Positions 50,250 through 60,280 of a stretch of DNA of 64,000 nt are shown here, in pieces. The number at the start of each line of letters is the position of its first letter. Position 1 is the first letter of the stretch. Origin of the DNA: Lacrimispora xylanisolvens (GTDB lineage: Bacteria > Bacillota > Clostridia > Lachnospirales > Lachnospiraceae); NCBI GenBank assembly GCA_017084465.1, contig CP070896.1:2159001-2223000 (forward strand), written 5' to 3'. The notes beneath the pieces are model-generated. The model did no database searches, was not told the DNA's origin, and was given only the letters and a program-made list of their open reading frames with translations. The position numbers and the translations under genes were made by a program.

Positions 50250-51215
50250 TTATTCAGTTTTATGCTTCCCCCAGTAAGACTGGTTCATAGTACAGCTTAA
50301 GATCAGCCTCCTGGGAAGAGTCCGATATCGCTTTCCCATGAGATAACCCATATATTTAAAGCCGCTTTTTATAATCACTCCCGGTATCAGCCAGGGCTTC
50401 TTTTGCTTTGCCAGCCAGGCACAGGTATTTTTCACCAGCCGGATTCCCTCGCTCTCCGAACGGATTCCACCAAACACTTCCGGGTGATCTGCCTGAGACA
50501 CCGCCAGGTCAAAATTCCGCTTAAACTGGGCGATGCAGCCGTAATTATGGGAATGAATCACCTTTGCATCTGCCGCATACGCCACAGCCTCACCTCTGTA
50601 CCGCACTGCATTTCCAGCATAGATCATATCTTCGTTGAAAATGGTGGTTTTGGTGAATCCGCCTGCTTCCAGGAAAATACTCCTGTCATAGGCACAGCAG
50701 ACATTGGATGCAAAAAACGTTTTGATTCCCAGCTCTTTTAAATCTGCCTCTGTCTTAACCCGGCTCTCTGACGGGTAATTAAAGGAACGGGTATATTGTT
50801 CCGCCAGGGCACAGTCAGGATTTGGCAGCTGTCTTGCATATGCCATAACCACCTTTTCCCCGCCTCTTCCTGTCTTAAGAAAGGCATTTACAAGAGCACT
50901 GATTAAATTTTTGTCTGCTGGAACCGCGTCATCCGTCATAAATACCATGATATCAGCCTTGGAATAGCCGGCTCCTCTGTTTCTCGTTCCGCCATGGTCA
51001 AATTCTTCTTTTGTCACATGATGAACTTCCAGATTTTTCACATGTGCATACTTAGAATCCTCCCAGTAGGATTTCTCCGTATTCATCACAATGATTTTCC
51101 GTATGGGATAAGACTGTTCTTCCAGCCTGTGAAAAAGCCGCATTAGTGTTTCGTCAGGCTTATAAACCGGTATGATCACATCAACGGTTCTTTGATCTGC
51201 CATCATTTCTTCCAT
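50250..51215 (-). CDS. GT2 glycosyltransferase (rhamnosyltransferase-like)
   Basis: Intact protein of 321 aa from the ATG at 51215 (GGGAG upstream); the longer frame to 51308 lies inside the preceding gene. GT2 signatures: VDVIIPVYKPDETLMRL, FDHGGTRNRGAGYSKADIMVFMTDDAVP (DDA metal motif), and GFTKTTIFNEDMIYA (catalytic-base region). The NRG-x-D-DA pattern is typical of rhamnosyltransferase-like GT2 enzymes. Last gene of the minus-strand polysaccharide operon 56.7-50.2 kb. Confidence 0.85.
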   Translation of the reverse strand: MEEMMADQRTVDVIIPVYKPDETLMRLFHRLEEQSYPIRKIIVMNTEKSYWEDSKYAHVKNLEVHHVTKEEFDHGGTRNRGAGYSKADIMVFMTDDAVPADKNLISALVNAFLKTGRGGEKVVMAYARQLPNPDCALAEQYTRSFNYPSESRVKTEADLKELGIKTFFASNVCCAYDRSIFLEAGGFTKTTIFNEDMIYAGNAVRYRGEAVAYAADAKVIHSHNYGCIAQFKRNFDLAVSQADHPEVFGGIRSESEGIRLVKNTCAWLAKQKKPWLIPGVIIKSGFKYMGYLMGKRYRTLPRRLILSCTMNQSYWGKHKTE

Positions 51216-51235
51216 TGAAACTCCCTTCTTTCCTA

Positions 51236-52840
51236 TCAGTAGCGCAGACACGATGTGGAGCAGATACGGATCAGAGCATAGATACTGACGAAGCATTCCA
51301 GATACCATGCACTTTTTCTTAAATCCACACCGATAACCAGACGCCGGTCATATATGGTTAGTAACAGCAGGGGCAGAAGGGGAATGAAATAACGTCCCTG
51401 GACTCCTGTAATATACGTTAAATTTCTGGGTGTATACCCTAGAAACATGGAAGTCAGAACCAGTACTGCACTTGTAAATACCAGAAACAAGATCCATAGC
51501 TTCTGACCGTCCGTCATTTTCACCACTTCCCCCTCTCTCTTTACCACGCTGATAAAGAGCGCATACCAAAGAAGGGTAAGGCAGACCGGAGGTACCGTTA
51601 AGTTGGGATCTAAATTCCCTAAAAAACCACCCAGCATAGTCACCAGATAATAGTCATACTGGGTTACCAGGGTTTCATAAAAGACCGTAAATACGTAAAA
51701 TGGCCGCTGCCATACATCGGATAAATTATAACCTGCCGCTTCGCTCCACCCCACGTAGCTTTCCGTAGCACCTGCCCAAGCAGAGAGAATCAGGCGGTTT
51801 ACCAGGAAAACTGCCAGCAGCATGACCCCAAGGATACAGAAAAGAGAAATCCAGTAATGTCTCTTAGATTTAAATTTAGATTTAGGAATCAGCAGACAGA
51901 TTCCGGCTGCAGGTAAATAAACGATTTTCCCCGGCTCTAGCAGGATCAGTAAAAGTGTAAGAACCAGCAGATCTTTTAATTTTATCTCTTCCTTTTCGTA
52001 AGCCAGATGGAAACACCAGGAAAGCAAAAGCATGGACAGGCCAATAAATGCAGTATCATAAGAATAGGACGATGCCAGATGAAGAGTCATGGGCAAGCAG
52101 GATACCGCCATTAAAACTTCCTTTTTAAAGGGCATCAGCCGGACAGAAACTGCTGCCATAGCTGCAAACGCCAGAAGATTCATAAAACGTCCCAGATACA
52201 CAAGAGGAATATAACCAAGATGCAAAAGTCTGGCAAGAGTGATCCCTGCCGCCTGAGGCAGATAGACCACAGGAGTAGCATTCACCGGCACTTCCTCCCG
52301 CACCGTCTCTGACTGGCTGTGATCAAGTGAAAACAACTCTGTCAGAATACGGTTGTAGGTTCTCTGACCAGGCTCTGCATAAAGACCTGACACATCATCA
52401 CCGCTTCGAACCAGGACATTTGCCCCTTTTTTCAACCGTTCCTTTTCTTCCGGTGTTGCATGCTTTAAAAAGTCTTCCCCAGCCACCGCCTGTTTTCCCA
52501 TCATCTGACTGGAGAGGCGATAGGCAGTCACGAAGTGAGCTGCTTCATCGGGCGCAGTAAAAGGCGTTAAAGCAAACAGATAAAAAGTGCCCAGTCCGAT
52601 TACCACCAACGGGAACAGCCACTGGTTAAAAATATCCTTTATCCACAAAAGAAAGGCGAGCGCAGCAAGAAATCCACAACCGAAGACAATAAACCACCAG
52701 TAAAACCGGCGGACCGGCTCAAATTCCGGAGAAGGAATTCCAACGATGGTTTTCATATAGGTTCTGACAAACAGGAACATCAAAAGCAGAATGCTTCCGG
52801 TTGCAAGCCACAAGCCTTTCGTCCTTAACAAACGTTTCAC
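51236..52840 (-). CDS. DUF2142-type polytopic membrane protein
   Basis: Intact 534-aa protein with about 12 hydrophobic helices. LFALTPFTAPDEAAHFVTAYRLSSQM near residue 90 is the acidic, His-containing extracellular loop typical of the DUF2142 family, which is thought to include GT-C-like glycosyltransferases using lipid-linked sugars. Start is a GTG at 52840 overlapping the upstream stop. Function in transferring a sugar to the polysaccharide at the outer membrane face is inferred from family and context. Confidence 0.82.
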   Translation of the reverse strand: MKRLLRTKGLWLATGSILLLMFLFVRTYMKTIVGIPSPEFEPVRRFYWWFIVFGCGFLAALAFLLWIKDIFNQWLFPLVVIGLGTFYLFALTPFTAPDEAAHFVTAYRLSSQMMGKQAVAGEDFLKHATPEEKERLKKGANVLVRSGDDVSGLYAEPGQRTYNRILTELFSLDHSQSETVREEVPVNATPVVYLPQAAGITLARLLHLGYIPLVYLGRFMNLLAFAAMAAVSVRLMPFKKEVLMAVSCLPMTLHLASSYSYDTAFIGLSMLLLSWCFHLAYEKEEIKLKDLLVLTLLLILLEPGKIVYLPAAGICLLIPKSKFKSKRHYWISLFCILGVMLLAVFLVNRLILSAWAGATESYVGWSEAAGYNLSDVWQRPFYVFTVFYETLVTQYDYYLVTMLGGFLGNLDPNLTVPPVCLTLLWYALFISVVKREGEVVKMTDGQKLWILFLVFTSAVLVLTSMFLGYTPRNLTYITGVQGRYFIPLLPLLLLTIYDRRLVIGVDLRKSAWYLECFVSIYALIRICSTSCLRY

Positions 52841-53193
52841 AGTTTATGCTCCTCCTTCTCTATGGCTTCCTCCTTATCAAGCGCCAGCATCTGGATTAAC
52901 TCCGTCACTCTGCGTTCTAACTGGGATATCTTAATTGACTGAAAAAAGACCTTGGTGAGCAGAATAAAGATCATCAGGGTAAAAATGAAATTAGCTGTGG
53001 AATAGGTTCCCACCATACTTGATATAAAATCAGCCACCTTTGGAAAGATGCTGAAGACCACTAGAAGCATGGAAAACATGACCCAGAAAATGGAGTCCTC
53101 TATCCTCATTTTGGAGTGGCGAATCCTTCCCAGTACATAAACAGTCAGTACCAGGGAAACGCATATCAGTACGCAGCGAAGTAAAAACGTCAT
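52837..53193 (-). CDS. DUF2304-type small membrane protein
   Basis: Intact 118-aa protein: three hydrophobic helices (about residues 3-20, 32-52 and 65-85) then a charged, coiled-coil-like tail (QSIKISQLERRVTELIQMLALDKEEAIEKEE). This matches the DUF2304 family, which is regularly found next to GT2 dolichol-phosphate-mannose-synthase-like enzymes, as here (GT2 immediately upstream). It may anchor or regulate that enzyme at the membrane. ATG at 53193 after GGAGG. Confidence 0.82.
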   Translation of the reverse strand: MTFLLRCVLICVSLVLTVYVLGRIRHSKMRIEDSIFWVMFSMLLVVFSIFPKVADFISSMVGTYSTANFIFTLMIFILLTKVFFQSIKISQLERRVTELIQMLALDKEEAIEKEEHKL

Positions 53194-53211
53194 ATTACGT
53201 ACCTCCTTCTT

Positions 53212-53910
53212 TTATCTTCTGTCCCGGATGCGAAAGCTCTGAACCAGTAAAATGGAAAACAGCATCTTTCCCATATACCTTGCCGCATTTAAGGGATTTA
53301 AGTAGCTCTCTCCCAGTATCCGTTCATCCATGATTACAGGAATTTCCGCAACTCTGGCACCATGGCGGATGAGATAGGAAATGGTATCCGGTTCAGGACC
53401 GTAATTCAGTCCGTCTGCAAATTCCTTGATCATCTTCCGGCTGAACATACGCATACCAGAGGTGGGATCGTTTACCTTAACACCGGTTGTAAACCAGATT
53501 GCACCGCTTAACATCCGGCTGCCAAGCATACGAAGAGAACGGGGCTTTTTTTCTGTTACAAACCGGGAGCCAATCACAATATCATATCCCTGATCCATCT
53601 TTTCTTTCATAGGAAGAATAAACTCCGGCCGATGCTGCCCGTCACCGTCAAACTGTATGGCGTAGCCGTAGCCCTTTCTGTGTGCATACTTAAGTCCGGT
53701 CTGAAATGCGCCTGCCAGCCCTAAGTTCATAGGCAGATCAATGATCTTCCAGCCATGCTTCCTGCAGATTTTGGCGGTATTGTCCGTAGAGCCGTCATTA
53801 ATGATTACATAGTCATACATGGGATAATTCTCAATGACTTCTCCCACTACCCGCTCAATATTTAAAGCCTCATTGTATGCAGGTATTACTACCAGTACCC
53901 GGTCTGTCAT
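53212..53910 (-). CDS. DPM1-like GT2 glycosyltransferase
   Basis: 232-aa soluble GT2 enzyme: RVLVVIPAYNEALNIERVV, VIINDGSTDNTAKIC, GYAIQFDGDGQHRPEFI (DGD metal motif) and NDPTSGMRMFSRKMI. Sequence pattern is of dolichol/polyprenyl-phosphate-mannose synthases; pairs with the DUF2304 protein downstream. The ATG at 53910 is the real start; the frame is open further upstream only because of frameshifts in the flippase gene. It overlaps the flippase stop by ATGA once the six-A run at 53931-53936 is corrected. Confidence 0.86.
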   Translation of the reverse strand: MTDRVLVVIPAYNEALNIERVVGEVIENYPMYDYVIINDGSTDNTAKICRKHGWKIIDLPMNLGLAGAFQTGLKYAHRKGYGYAIQFDGDGQHRPEFILPMKEKMDQGYDIVIGSRFVTEKKPRSLRMLGSRMLSGAIWFTTGVKVNDPTSGMRMFSRKMIKEFADGLNYGPEPDTISYLIRHGARVAEIPVIMDERILGESYLNPLNAARYMGKMLFSILLVQSFRIRDRR

Positions 53911-55168
53911 CTCCTCTGCTCTCCCCTTCCTTTTTTCTTCTGTACGAATAACCCGGATTGCCTGTCCTATAAAGCACAGCATGAGAATCAGCATCTCAAT
54001 CATGTAGGAATACGCACCACCATTGATTCCGCCTTTTTTACAAACTGATAGGAAAGAACAAACGAAAGGAGGCAGACCGGAACATATCCAAAAAAATATC
54101 AGTCTCTGTTTCTTCATAATTACCAGGACATAATAAAATAGATTCATTACTGCAAAAAAAAAATCCGCCGCCCAGGATAATAGCCAGTAGTCCCGGAAGG
54201 TAAAGCGCCAGTTCCACATTAAAGACAGCGGAAAGTACCGGAACTCCGATTACCCAGGCTCCGGCCAGAGCGACTACTGTCAGAAACAGGATAATTCCGG
54301 ACAACTTTTTCAGAACCCCAAGAAACTCCGGAGTCCTGTTTTCATCCCAGAGTAAGGAAAGTCTGGTAAGGAATGGACGGATTACAAAATTAGCTGCAAG
54401 ATTGATCACGGAGGTAGGCATAAATATCGCCACAAATACAGCATTGTCCGCAGAAGTCATCTGGGAATCCACTGCATACTTTGCCATTGCAAAGATAAGT
54501 CCGTCTAAAAATACAGACAAAAACAAAAGGAAGCTGTCCTGTAAGAGCTGTTTGTGCCTTCCTTTTGCATGTACATAATTAATTTCCGTTATTTTATCCG
54601 CAGTCCTTTTATCGAACAGCCAGATTCCAACTGCCTGAGAAGCGGCCGCAACCGCTGAAGCAACAATTAAATCCCGTGTCAATGCCAGAGTGCCTAAAAA
54701 CAGACACACAGAAAACAGGGTTCGCCAGGTCATAGCCTGTCCGGTTAAATAAAGCTTTCCTTTTCTTTGAAATTCCGACTCATATACATCAGCAAATCCA
54801 TCAAGCACCTTATAAAGAACCATGAAGAAAACAACCATGATTTTTTCGTAGGTATAGTCGGAAGAAGAAACGAAAACCTTCCATAGAATGTAGCAAATGC
54901 CAAAAATCAGCGCCATACCGCAGGTAACCATACGTGCCATCCGGTATTCGCCAAAAGTATAGCTCTCTCTCACATCAGTACTCTGAATGGGTCTCATTCC
55001 AAAATAGGCCACAAGAAACATCTGCTGTCCGAATGTGCTGAAAGCAAAACCAAAGATACCCCCCTGATCCGTTCCCACCAGATGATTAACCAGAGCTGTC
55101 AGCAGCATGCTGGATCCTGCGTAAACCAGGCTTCCAATCATATTCCATGCCACGTTTTTACGTTCCAT
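53907..55168 (-). CDS. Wzx-type polysaccharide flippase, copy 1 (two frameshifts)
   Basis: Polytopic protein of about 420 aa with 12-14 predicted helices and the start ERKNVAWNMIGSLVYAGSSMLL, typical of MATE/PST-type O-antigen flippases. A run of ten A at 54154-54163 should be nine; the repaired frame reads LGGGFFFAVMNLFYYVLVI. A second indel in the A run at 53931-53936 (six for five) hides the stop; corrected, the gene ends at 53907 with an ATGA overlap to the GT2 gene. It would flip a lipid-linked glycan unit across the membrane. Confidence 0.82.
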
Positions 55169-55240
55169 TATAGTTCCTCTATTTCATTTCATTTAACAAG
55201 TTCTTTTTATTCTACATGATTCGCCTAAAAAAGTAAACCG

Positions 55241-56694
55241 CTAACGTCTATCCTGCCCGCTCATGTTCTTAACTGTTCTGCATAAATAAAAGAAGCTTTC
55301 AATCCGAAACAGCCAGGAAAAACCTGCATAAAACAGGACCCCTGTGACAATCTGTAACGTCAGTGTCAGAAAAGTTCCATTTACCAGAAACTGCACACTG
55401 TATACCACGCCACACATGGCCGCCGACAAAAGCAGGGAAGGGAATACATCTCTCCACTGCTGAAGAAAGCTGTAATGAAGAAGCTTTTTATTCGGATAGG
55501 CATTGATAAATGTACAGATAAAATCAGTCACTGCTCTTAACGCCACCATGGTATAAATTCCAAAGGGAATGCTGATAATTAAAGCCACCACACTGACTGC
55601 TTTTTTAATAATCTCCAGTTTTAAGAAAATCTCACTTCTTCCAAGGGCATTGATTGCCTGCAAATTGGCCACATGAAGGGGCCAGGTAGCATAGGCAATG
55701 CAAAGGAGCCGAAGCATGGGAACACAAGGCAAATACTGGTCTGTCAGTAAAAGCTTACCATAGGCTCTGCTACGGCAATCAGACCTGCCATCATGGGAAA
55801 AACAAGGTAGGAGCTTGTCACAATCGACCTTCTTACCATGCTTTTTACCCTCTCTCTGTCATCCTGGCAGGCAGAAAAAGCAGGGAGCATAACCGACTGG
55901 ATCGCTGCCCCTAAATTATTGGCAATAAGTGCAGGAAACTGATTTCCTCTAGAGTATTGCCCCATCATCGCCGAATTATATATTTTTCCAATCACCAGAC
56001 CATAAACATTGGTAAAAACCGTGTCAATGAGACCAGACATGAGAATCTTCCAGCCATAAGAGAATAATTCTCCCGCTTTCTGAATGGAAAATTTCAGACT
56101 TGGCTTCCAGGTCTTTAAAAAATGCAGCACAACCATGAGAAAAAAACTGTAAAAAAACTGCTGCATGGCAAGTGCCCATAATCCAAATCCTTCTAACGCC
56201 ATCAGCACTCCGATGACGCCAGATCCTGCCGCAGCAAAGAGACTGGCCATACAAAGCTTTCTAAATTCCATATTTCTGGATACGGATGCGGACTGCACCG
56301 ATATAACTGCACCGAAAAACAACGTCAGGGACAGAATCCTTAACACTGGTACAAACACTGGCTGTCCATAAAAATCACCGATTGCAGGCGCAGAAAAAAA
56401 CAAAATTATATATAGAACGAAGGCAATCAGAAAGCTTACGCAAAAAGCAGAAGAATAATCTCTTTCATCCACTTCCTGCTTCTGAATCAGAGAAGTGTTA
56501 AAACCACTCTGGACAAATACATTGCCGATGGTAATAAATATCATAATCAGCATGACTTCCCCGGATTCGGACGGCGTTAAAAGTCTGGCTAAAAGTACGG
56601 ATACGAGGAACTGAATTCCCTGTGTTCCCCCATTTTCCATGACTTTCCAAAACAGTCCGGAAAGTACTCTCTCTTTCATATTTTCCTGGTACAT
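55241..56694 (-). CDS. Wzx-type polysaccharide exporter/flippase, copy 2 (frameshifted)
   Basis: PST-family lipopolysaccharide/teichuronic-acid exporter of about 484 aa: MKERVLSGLFWKVMENGGTQGIQFLVSVLLARLLTPSESGEVML is the classical opening of the Wzx/TuaB group, with about 12-14 helices. One T is missing near 55756 (repaired EPMVSLLLTDQYLPCVP). I choose the ATG at 56694 after GAGGAG over an upstream TTG. It begins the minus-strand operon and has a clear promoter (56737-56765). Two different flippases side by side suggest two glycans or separate repeat units. Confidence 0.88.
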
Positions 56695-56720
56695 ACTGGC
56701 TTTTCTCCTCAATCATCCAA

Positions 56721-56768
56721 TTTACATTTCCGCCTTATTGTACTATATTGCCCAATAAATGTAAATCG
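56721..56768. promoter_or_regulatory. Back-to-back promoters with nested inverted repeat (flippase / L,D-transpeptidase)
   Basis: Minus strand: TTTACA (56760-56765), 17 bp, TACAAT (56737-56742), driving the flippase operon. Plus strand: TTGCCC (56749-56754), 17 bp, TATAGC, a weaker candidate for the L,D-transpeptidase gene. Nested inverted repeats TTTACAT/ATGTAAA and TTATTG/CAATAA cover both sites and could be an operator. Confidence 0.5.
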
Positions 56769-56850
56769 TATATAGCATTTTCCAGTTAGTTATGTTAAAG
56801 TATTATGGAATCACTTTAAAATTTATAATGATTTACAGGAGGTTTTTATT

Positions 56851-58296
56851 ATGCGTAAACTGACACGCGGCCTGGCGGCATTCTGCCTGACAGCTGCTCT
56901 TGTCCTGGGACAGGCTGCCCTTACGCGGGCGGACGAGGCATACGGACCGGGTTACAGGAATGGCGTCAGCCTCAGCGACAGCAGTAAGTCTGGAAAACAG
57001 AGTACAGCTGCAAGCGAGACTGAGGGAGGCGTAACTACAGAGGAAGCAGAAACCGCTTTGGCAAATGCAGGAATAGATATCGGAAAAGAAGGAGCTGGAG
57101 GAGGAGAAGACGGTGTTGTTGATGAAGCGACCCGGGCTGCTCAGGAAGCATTAAAAGCTAACTTCCCACGACTTCAGACCACTGTTATGATTGGTGATGG
57201 CAACTGGACACAGCCTTTTGTCAACGATGCCTGGATCACTAACGATGGACAGGGCTTTCATGGATTATCTACATTTCTCACGAATATCGTAGGAAACGTA
57301 CTTTACCGGACCTACACATCAGGCACTGGCTGGTCCCCATGGGTCATGAATGGACAACAGACAACCAATTACCCCAATGACGTGAATATTGAAGCCATAC
57401 AGATGAGGTTTTCCGGTTATGTAAACAACCAGTTTAATCTCTATTATTCAGCAAAATTAGACGACGGTACCACCACAGACTGGGCAAAGAACGGCACCAG
57501 TGCGGGAACCATGGGAACCGGACGTTATATCACTGGTTTTCGTATGGCATTCTATGCTAAGAACTCTGCCTTTCCATATAAGACGGATAAGCCACTGATT
57601 TCTGCCACAAAAGACGGAATGCAGATTGTTGACGGCGGACTGCGCTACTTTAATGGAGACGGTACCCCTTTTACCGGCTGGGCATGGCTTGAAAATGACC
57701 GGTACTATTTTAAGGATTCTCTTCCAGTTGTAGGCTGGCAGTACATCGACGGCTTTAAGTACTATTTTGATTTAAATTCTGGCAAGATGCTTACTGATTT
57801 AGAGCCCATCATTGGAAACTCCGGACCATTTTTTATCAGCATCAATAAACAGATGAACTGTATGACAGTCTTTGCAAAAGACGGTGCCAACGGATTCATT
57901 ATTCCGGTGAAGTCATTCCTTACCTCTACAGGTCCGGATACTCCACTTGGAACATTCCAGACGCCGGTGAAATACCGCTGGCGGGATATGGATCACGGTA
58001 TCTTTACCCAATATGCAACCCGTATCTGGAAGGGCTTTTTAATCCACTCCATTCTTTACAGCCGCCCGGATAAAATGACTCTCGATCCCTCTACATATAA
58101 TTATTTAAGCATTGCGGAATCAGCCGGCTGTATCCGTCTCCTCTCCGGTGATGCCAAATGGATCTATGATCACTGTGCTCTTGGAACTACCGTAACGATT
58201 TACGAATCTCCCGTTCCAGGACCATATGAAAGACCTGCCATAGAGCAGATCATACCGGATACACAGACCTGGGATCCTACTGATCCCAACATGTAA
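56851..58296 (+). CDS. Secreted L,D-transpeptidase with wall-binding repeats
   Basis: Intact 481-aa exported protein. Signal peptide (about residues 1-27, ending LTRA-DEA); a low-complexity linker (about 30-95); a ChW-like domain (about 105-255, with TGWSPWVMNGQQT and IEAIQMRFSGYV); choline-binding-type repeats (TPFTGWAWLENDRYYFKDS and VVGWQYIDGFKYYF); then a YkuD L,D-transpeptidase domain (about 325-460) with the catalytic His in GFLIHSILYS and Cys in SAGCIRLLSGD. It would make 3-3 peptidoglycan cross-links or attach wall proteins. Divergent from the flippase operon and convergent with the downstream GT2. ATG after AGGAGG. Confidence 0.9.
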   Translation: MRKLTRGLAAFCLTAALVLGQAALTRADEAYGPGYRNGVSLSDSSKSGKQSTAASETEGGVTTEEAETALANAGIDIGKEGAGGGEDGVVDEATRAAQEALKANFPRLQTTVMIGDGNWTQPFVNDAWITNDGQGFHGLSTFLTNIVGNVLYRTYTSGTGWSPWVMNGQQTTNYPNDVNIEAIQMRFSGYVNNQFNLYYSAKLDDGTTTDWAKNGTSAGTMGTGRYITGFRMAFYAKNSAFPYKTDKPLISATKDGMQIVDGGLRYFNGDGTPFTGWAWLENDRYYFKDSLPVVGWQYIDGFKYYFDLNSGKMLTDLEPIIGNSGPFFISINKQMNCMTVFAKDGANGFIIPVKSFLTSTGPDTPLGTFQTPVKYRWRDMDHGIFTQYATRIWKGFLIHSILYSRPDKMTLDPSTYNYLSIAESAGCIRLLSGDAKWIYDHCALGTTVTIYESPVPGPYERPAIEQIIPDTQTWDPTDPNM

Positions 58297-58310
58297 CAGA
58301 AACGTGTAAC

Positions 58311-59297
58311 TTAACCATTCCTTCCGGTAAATGTTTTTCGTAAGAAACCATACAGGCCGGGAGTGCGGTATTGAAACTGAATAAAGAACCTGGTCAGAGG
58401 AGTAAGTTCCTTATAATACTTTCGGTATGCAGGATTTAATATCTCTTTAAAATCCCTGGTATTGACCTTCGTCTGGTAATAGGTTCGTTTGGAAGCACTT
58501 ATGGCGGCCGCCTTAAAACGGCCGCCTGTTGCTTTGTCAAATTCTTTATAAACCTGTCTCATACGCTCATAATAGGCCTGCTGCTTTGCGGCGTAATTTC
58601 CTTTTTTCCCCTCAGCCGTCCAAGAACCGGAGACTCCAACCCGATATACACTCATGGGTTCATCTATATAATAACCATAGCCGTTCGCAGCTGCCATCAG
58701 CTGCAAAGGGGTATCTCCGACCGGACAATCTGTATAGTAATCAGGAAGTTCTTTCACGAGTCTTGCAGGAAATGCCATGGAAGACATAGCATACCCGGAA
58801 GTTTTATCAATGATCTCTTCTGGCGTCAGTACTGTAGTTTTCCGGTATGGCCTCATCTGGCTTTCAGTTACTGCTTTTCCCATCAACTGAATCTTTGCAC
58901 TGTGGATGCAAAGGGTGCAGTCCGGATGGGACTCCATATAGTCCACCTGCTTTTGAAGCTTATCCGGCGAATCAAAGTAATCATCCCCATCACACATAAA
59001 TATATATTTTCCTCTTGCACGGGGAAAATTAAACGCACCACTTATGTTATCAATGCCCTGGGAATACTGATTCTCTGTCTGAATCAGAGGCCGGATCTTA
59101 TCCGGATACTTTGCGGCATATTCCCTGATGATATCCCCTGTCCCGTCCGTGGAAGCATCATCATGAACCAGAATCTCATACTCAAAGTCCGTCTTCTGCA
59201 TCAGAAAGCTGTCAAGAGCCTGGCGGATAAAGGCACCATGGTTATAGGTGACACAGTTTATGCTGGCCATGATTTCGCTATTTGATCCGTCTATCAT
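58311..59297 (-). CDS. GT2 glycosyltransferase
   Basis: Intact 328-aa protein. ASINCVTYNHGAFIRQALDSFLMQKTDFEYEILVHDDASTDGT is the GT2 nucleotide-binding half; GKYIFMCDGDDYF carries the DGDD metal motif. The C-terminal part is basic and may contact the membrane. The start overlaps the ATP-grasp stop by ATGA. Donor and acceptor unknown. Confidence 0.87.
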   Translation of the reverse strand: MIDGSNSEIMASINCVTYNHGAFIRQALDSFLMQKTDFEYEILVHDDASTDGTGDIIREYAAKYPDKIRPLIQTENQYSQGIDNISGAFNFPRARGKYIFMCDGDDYFDSPDKLQKQVDYMESHPDCTLCIHSAKIQLMGKAVTESQMRPYRKTTVLTPEEIIDKTSGYAMSSMAFPARLVKELPDYYTDCPVGDTPLQLMAAANGYGYYIDEPMSVYRVGVSGSWTAEGKKGNYAAKQQAYYERMRQVYKEFDKATGGRFKAAAISASKRTYYQTKVNTRDFKEILNPAYRKYYKELTPLTRFFIQFQYRTPGLYGFLRKTFTGRNG

Positions 59298-60280
59298 ATC
59301 TTAGTTCCTTCCTTATCAAATACCTTCGTTACGTATTCCTCGTATTTTCTTGCAATATACATTTCCTTTACAGGGCCGGAAGGCATAATGTCCTCCCTCT
59401 GAAAACATCTCACATGGTTTAAGACGCAGTCATATCCAGCCATACAGGAAAATTCCACACCGCCTGAAAACCTGGGATTGCATTCCAGCATGGAAAAGGT
59501 TCCATCTTCCCCTTCGATAAATTCAAAATTGACACAACCCTGAATTCCCAAAGCACTTGCTGCCTCTTTGCATACTGCTTCCAGAGTCGGATTTGAAAAG
59601 ACCAGAACAGATGTGCCAGCACCATTGGGGGTTCGCAGCAATTCCTTACGGCAGATAGCTGCTGACCGCCCTGTGTCCGCCTGATGCACTACATCTACAG
59701 TAATAATACTTCCCTTAAAATAGGGTTGCACCACGTAATTATCTGCTTCTCCTCCAGCAAGAAACCGATCCATTTCTTCCTGATTATGAAGATAGGAAAG
59801 GCCCTGGCTGCTTCTTCCATTATATGGCTTTACAACTGCCGGATAGGAAATGGATTCAGAAGAAATACCAGCCAGCATTCTGGTAGGTATCATATTTCCA
59901 ATCCCTCTTTCAGAAAGAAACTCATAAAGTTTCATCTTATCTCTGCAAACCGTTATAGTATCTTCCGGGGACAGGCATAACGTCACTCCTGCCTCCTTTA
60001 TTTTGTTTCTGTGACGGTTCCATACATCTACTTCTGCGTCGGTTAAAACGATCAGTCCGTCAGCCCCTTCCTTTTTGCAGATAGTCAGAATTTCCTCCAC
60101 ATACTCCTCTTCCTGTGTTGCAAGAGGAACCTGATAAAAAGCAGATACACTGGAAGAATCAGCAATCCACTCTGCCGGATATATATCGCAGCCGATCACC
60201 TTAAGCCCCATATTTTTTAAATTTTTAATAACAATATCAGCGGAAAATGATCCGATTGCGGTTACAACTGCAGCTTTCAT
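59294..60280 (-). CDS. ATP-grasp enzyme of the polysaccharide locus
   Basis: Intact 328-aa protein from the ATG at 60280, which overlaps the aminotransferase stop by ATGA. An N-terminal Rossmann-like pre-ATP-grasp domain (AVVTAIGSFSADIVIKNLKN), then the ATP-grasp fold (SYPAVVKPYNGRSSQGLSYL nucleotide-binding Lys, and VNFEFIEGEDGTFSMLECNPRFSGGVEFS with the Mg-binding Glu and Asn). Related to carbamoyl-phosphate synthase large-subunit-like proteins that make an amide or ester bond. Its pairing with a DegT aminotransferase suggests it may acylate or couple the amino sugar (for example with an amino acid). Confidence 0.82.
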   Translation of the reverse strand: MKAAVVTAIGSFSADIVIKNLKNMGLKVIGCDIYPAEWIADSSSVSAFYQVPLATQEEEYVEEILTICKKEGADGLIVLTDAEVDVWNRHRNKIKEAGVTLCLSPEDTITVCRDKMKLYEFLSERGIGNMIPTRMLAGISSESISYPAVVKPYNGRSSQGLSYLHNQEEMDRFLAGGEADNYVVQPYFKGSIITVDVVHQADTGRSAAICRKELLRTPNGAGTSVLVFSNPTLEAVCKEAASALGIQGCVNFEFIEGEDGTFSMLECNPRFSGGVEFSCMAGYDCVLNHVRCFQREDIMPSGPVKEMYIARKYEEYVTKVFDKEGTKI

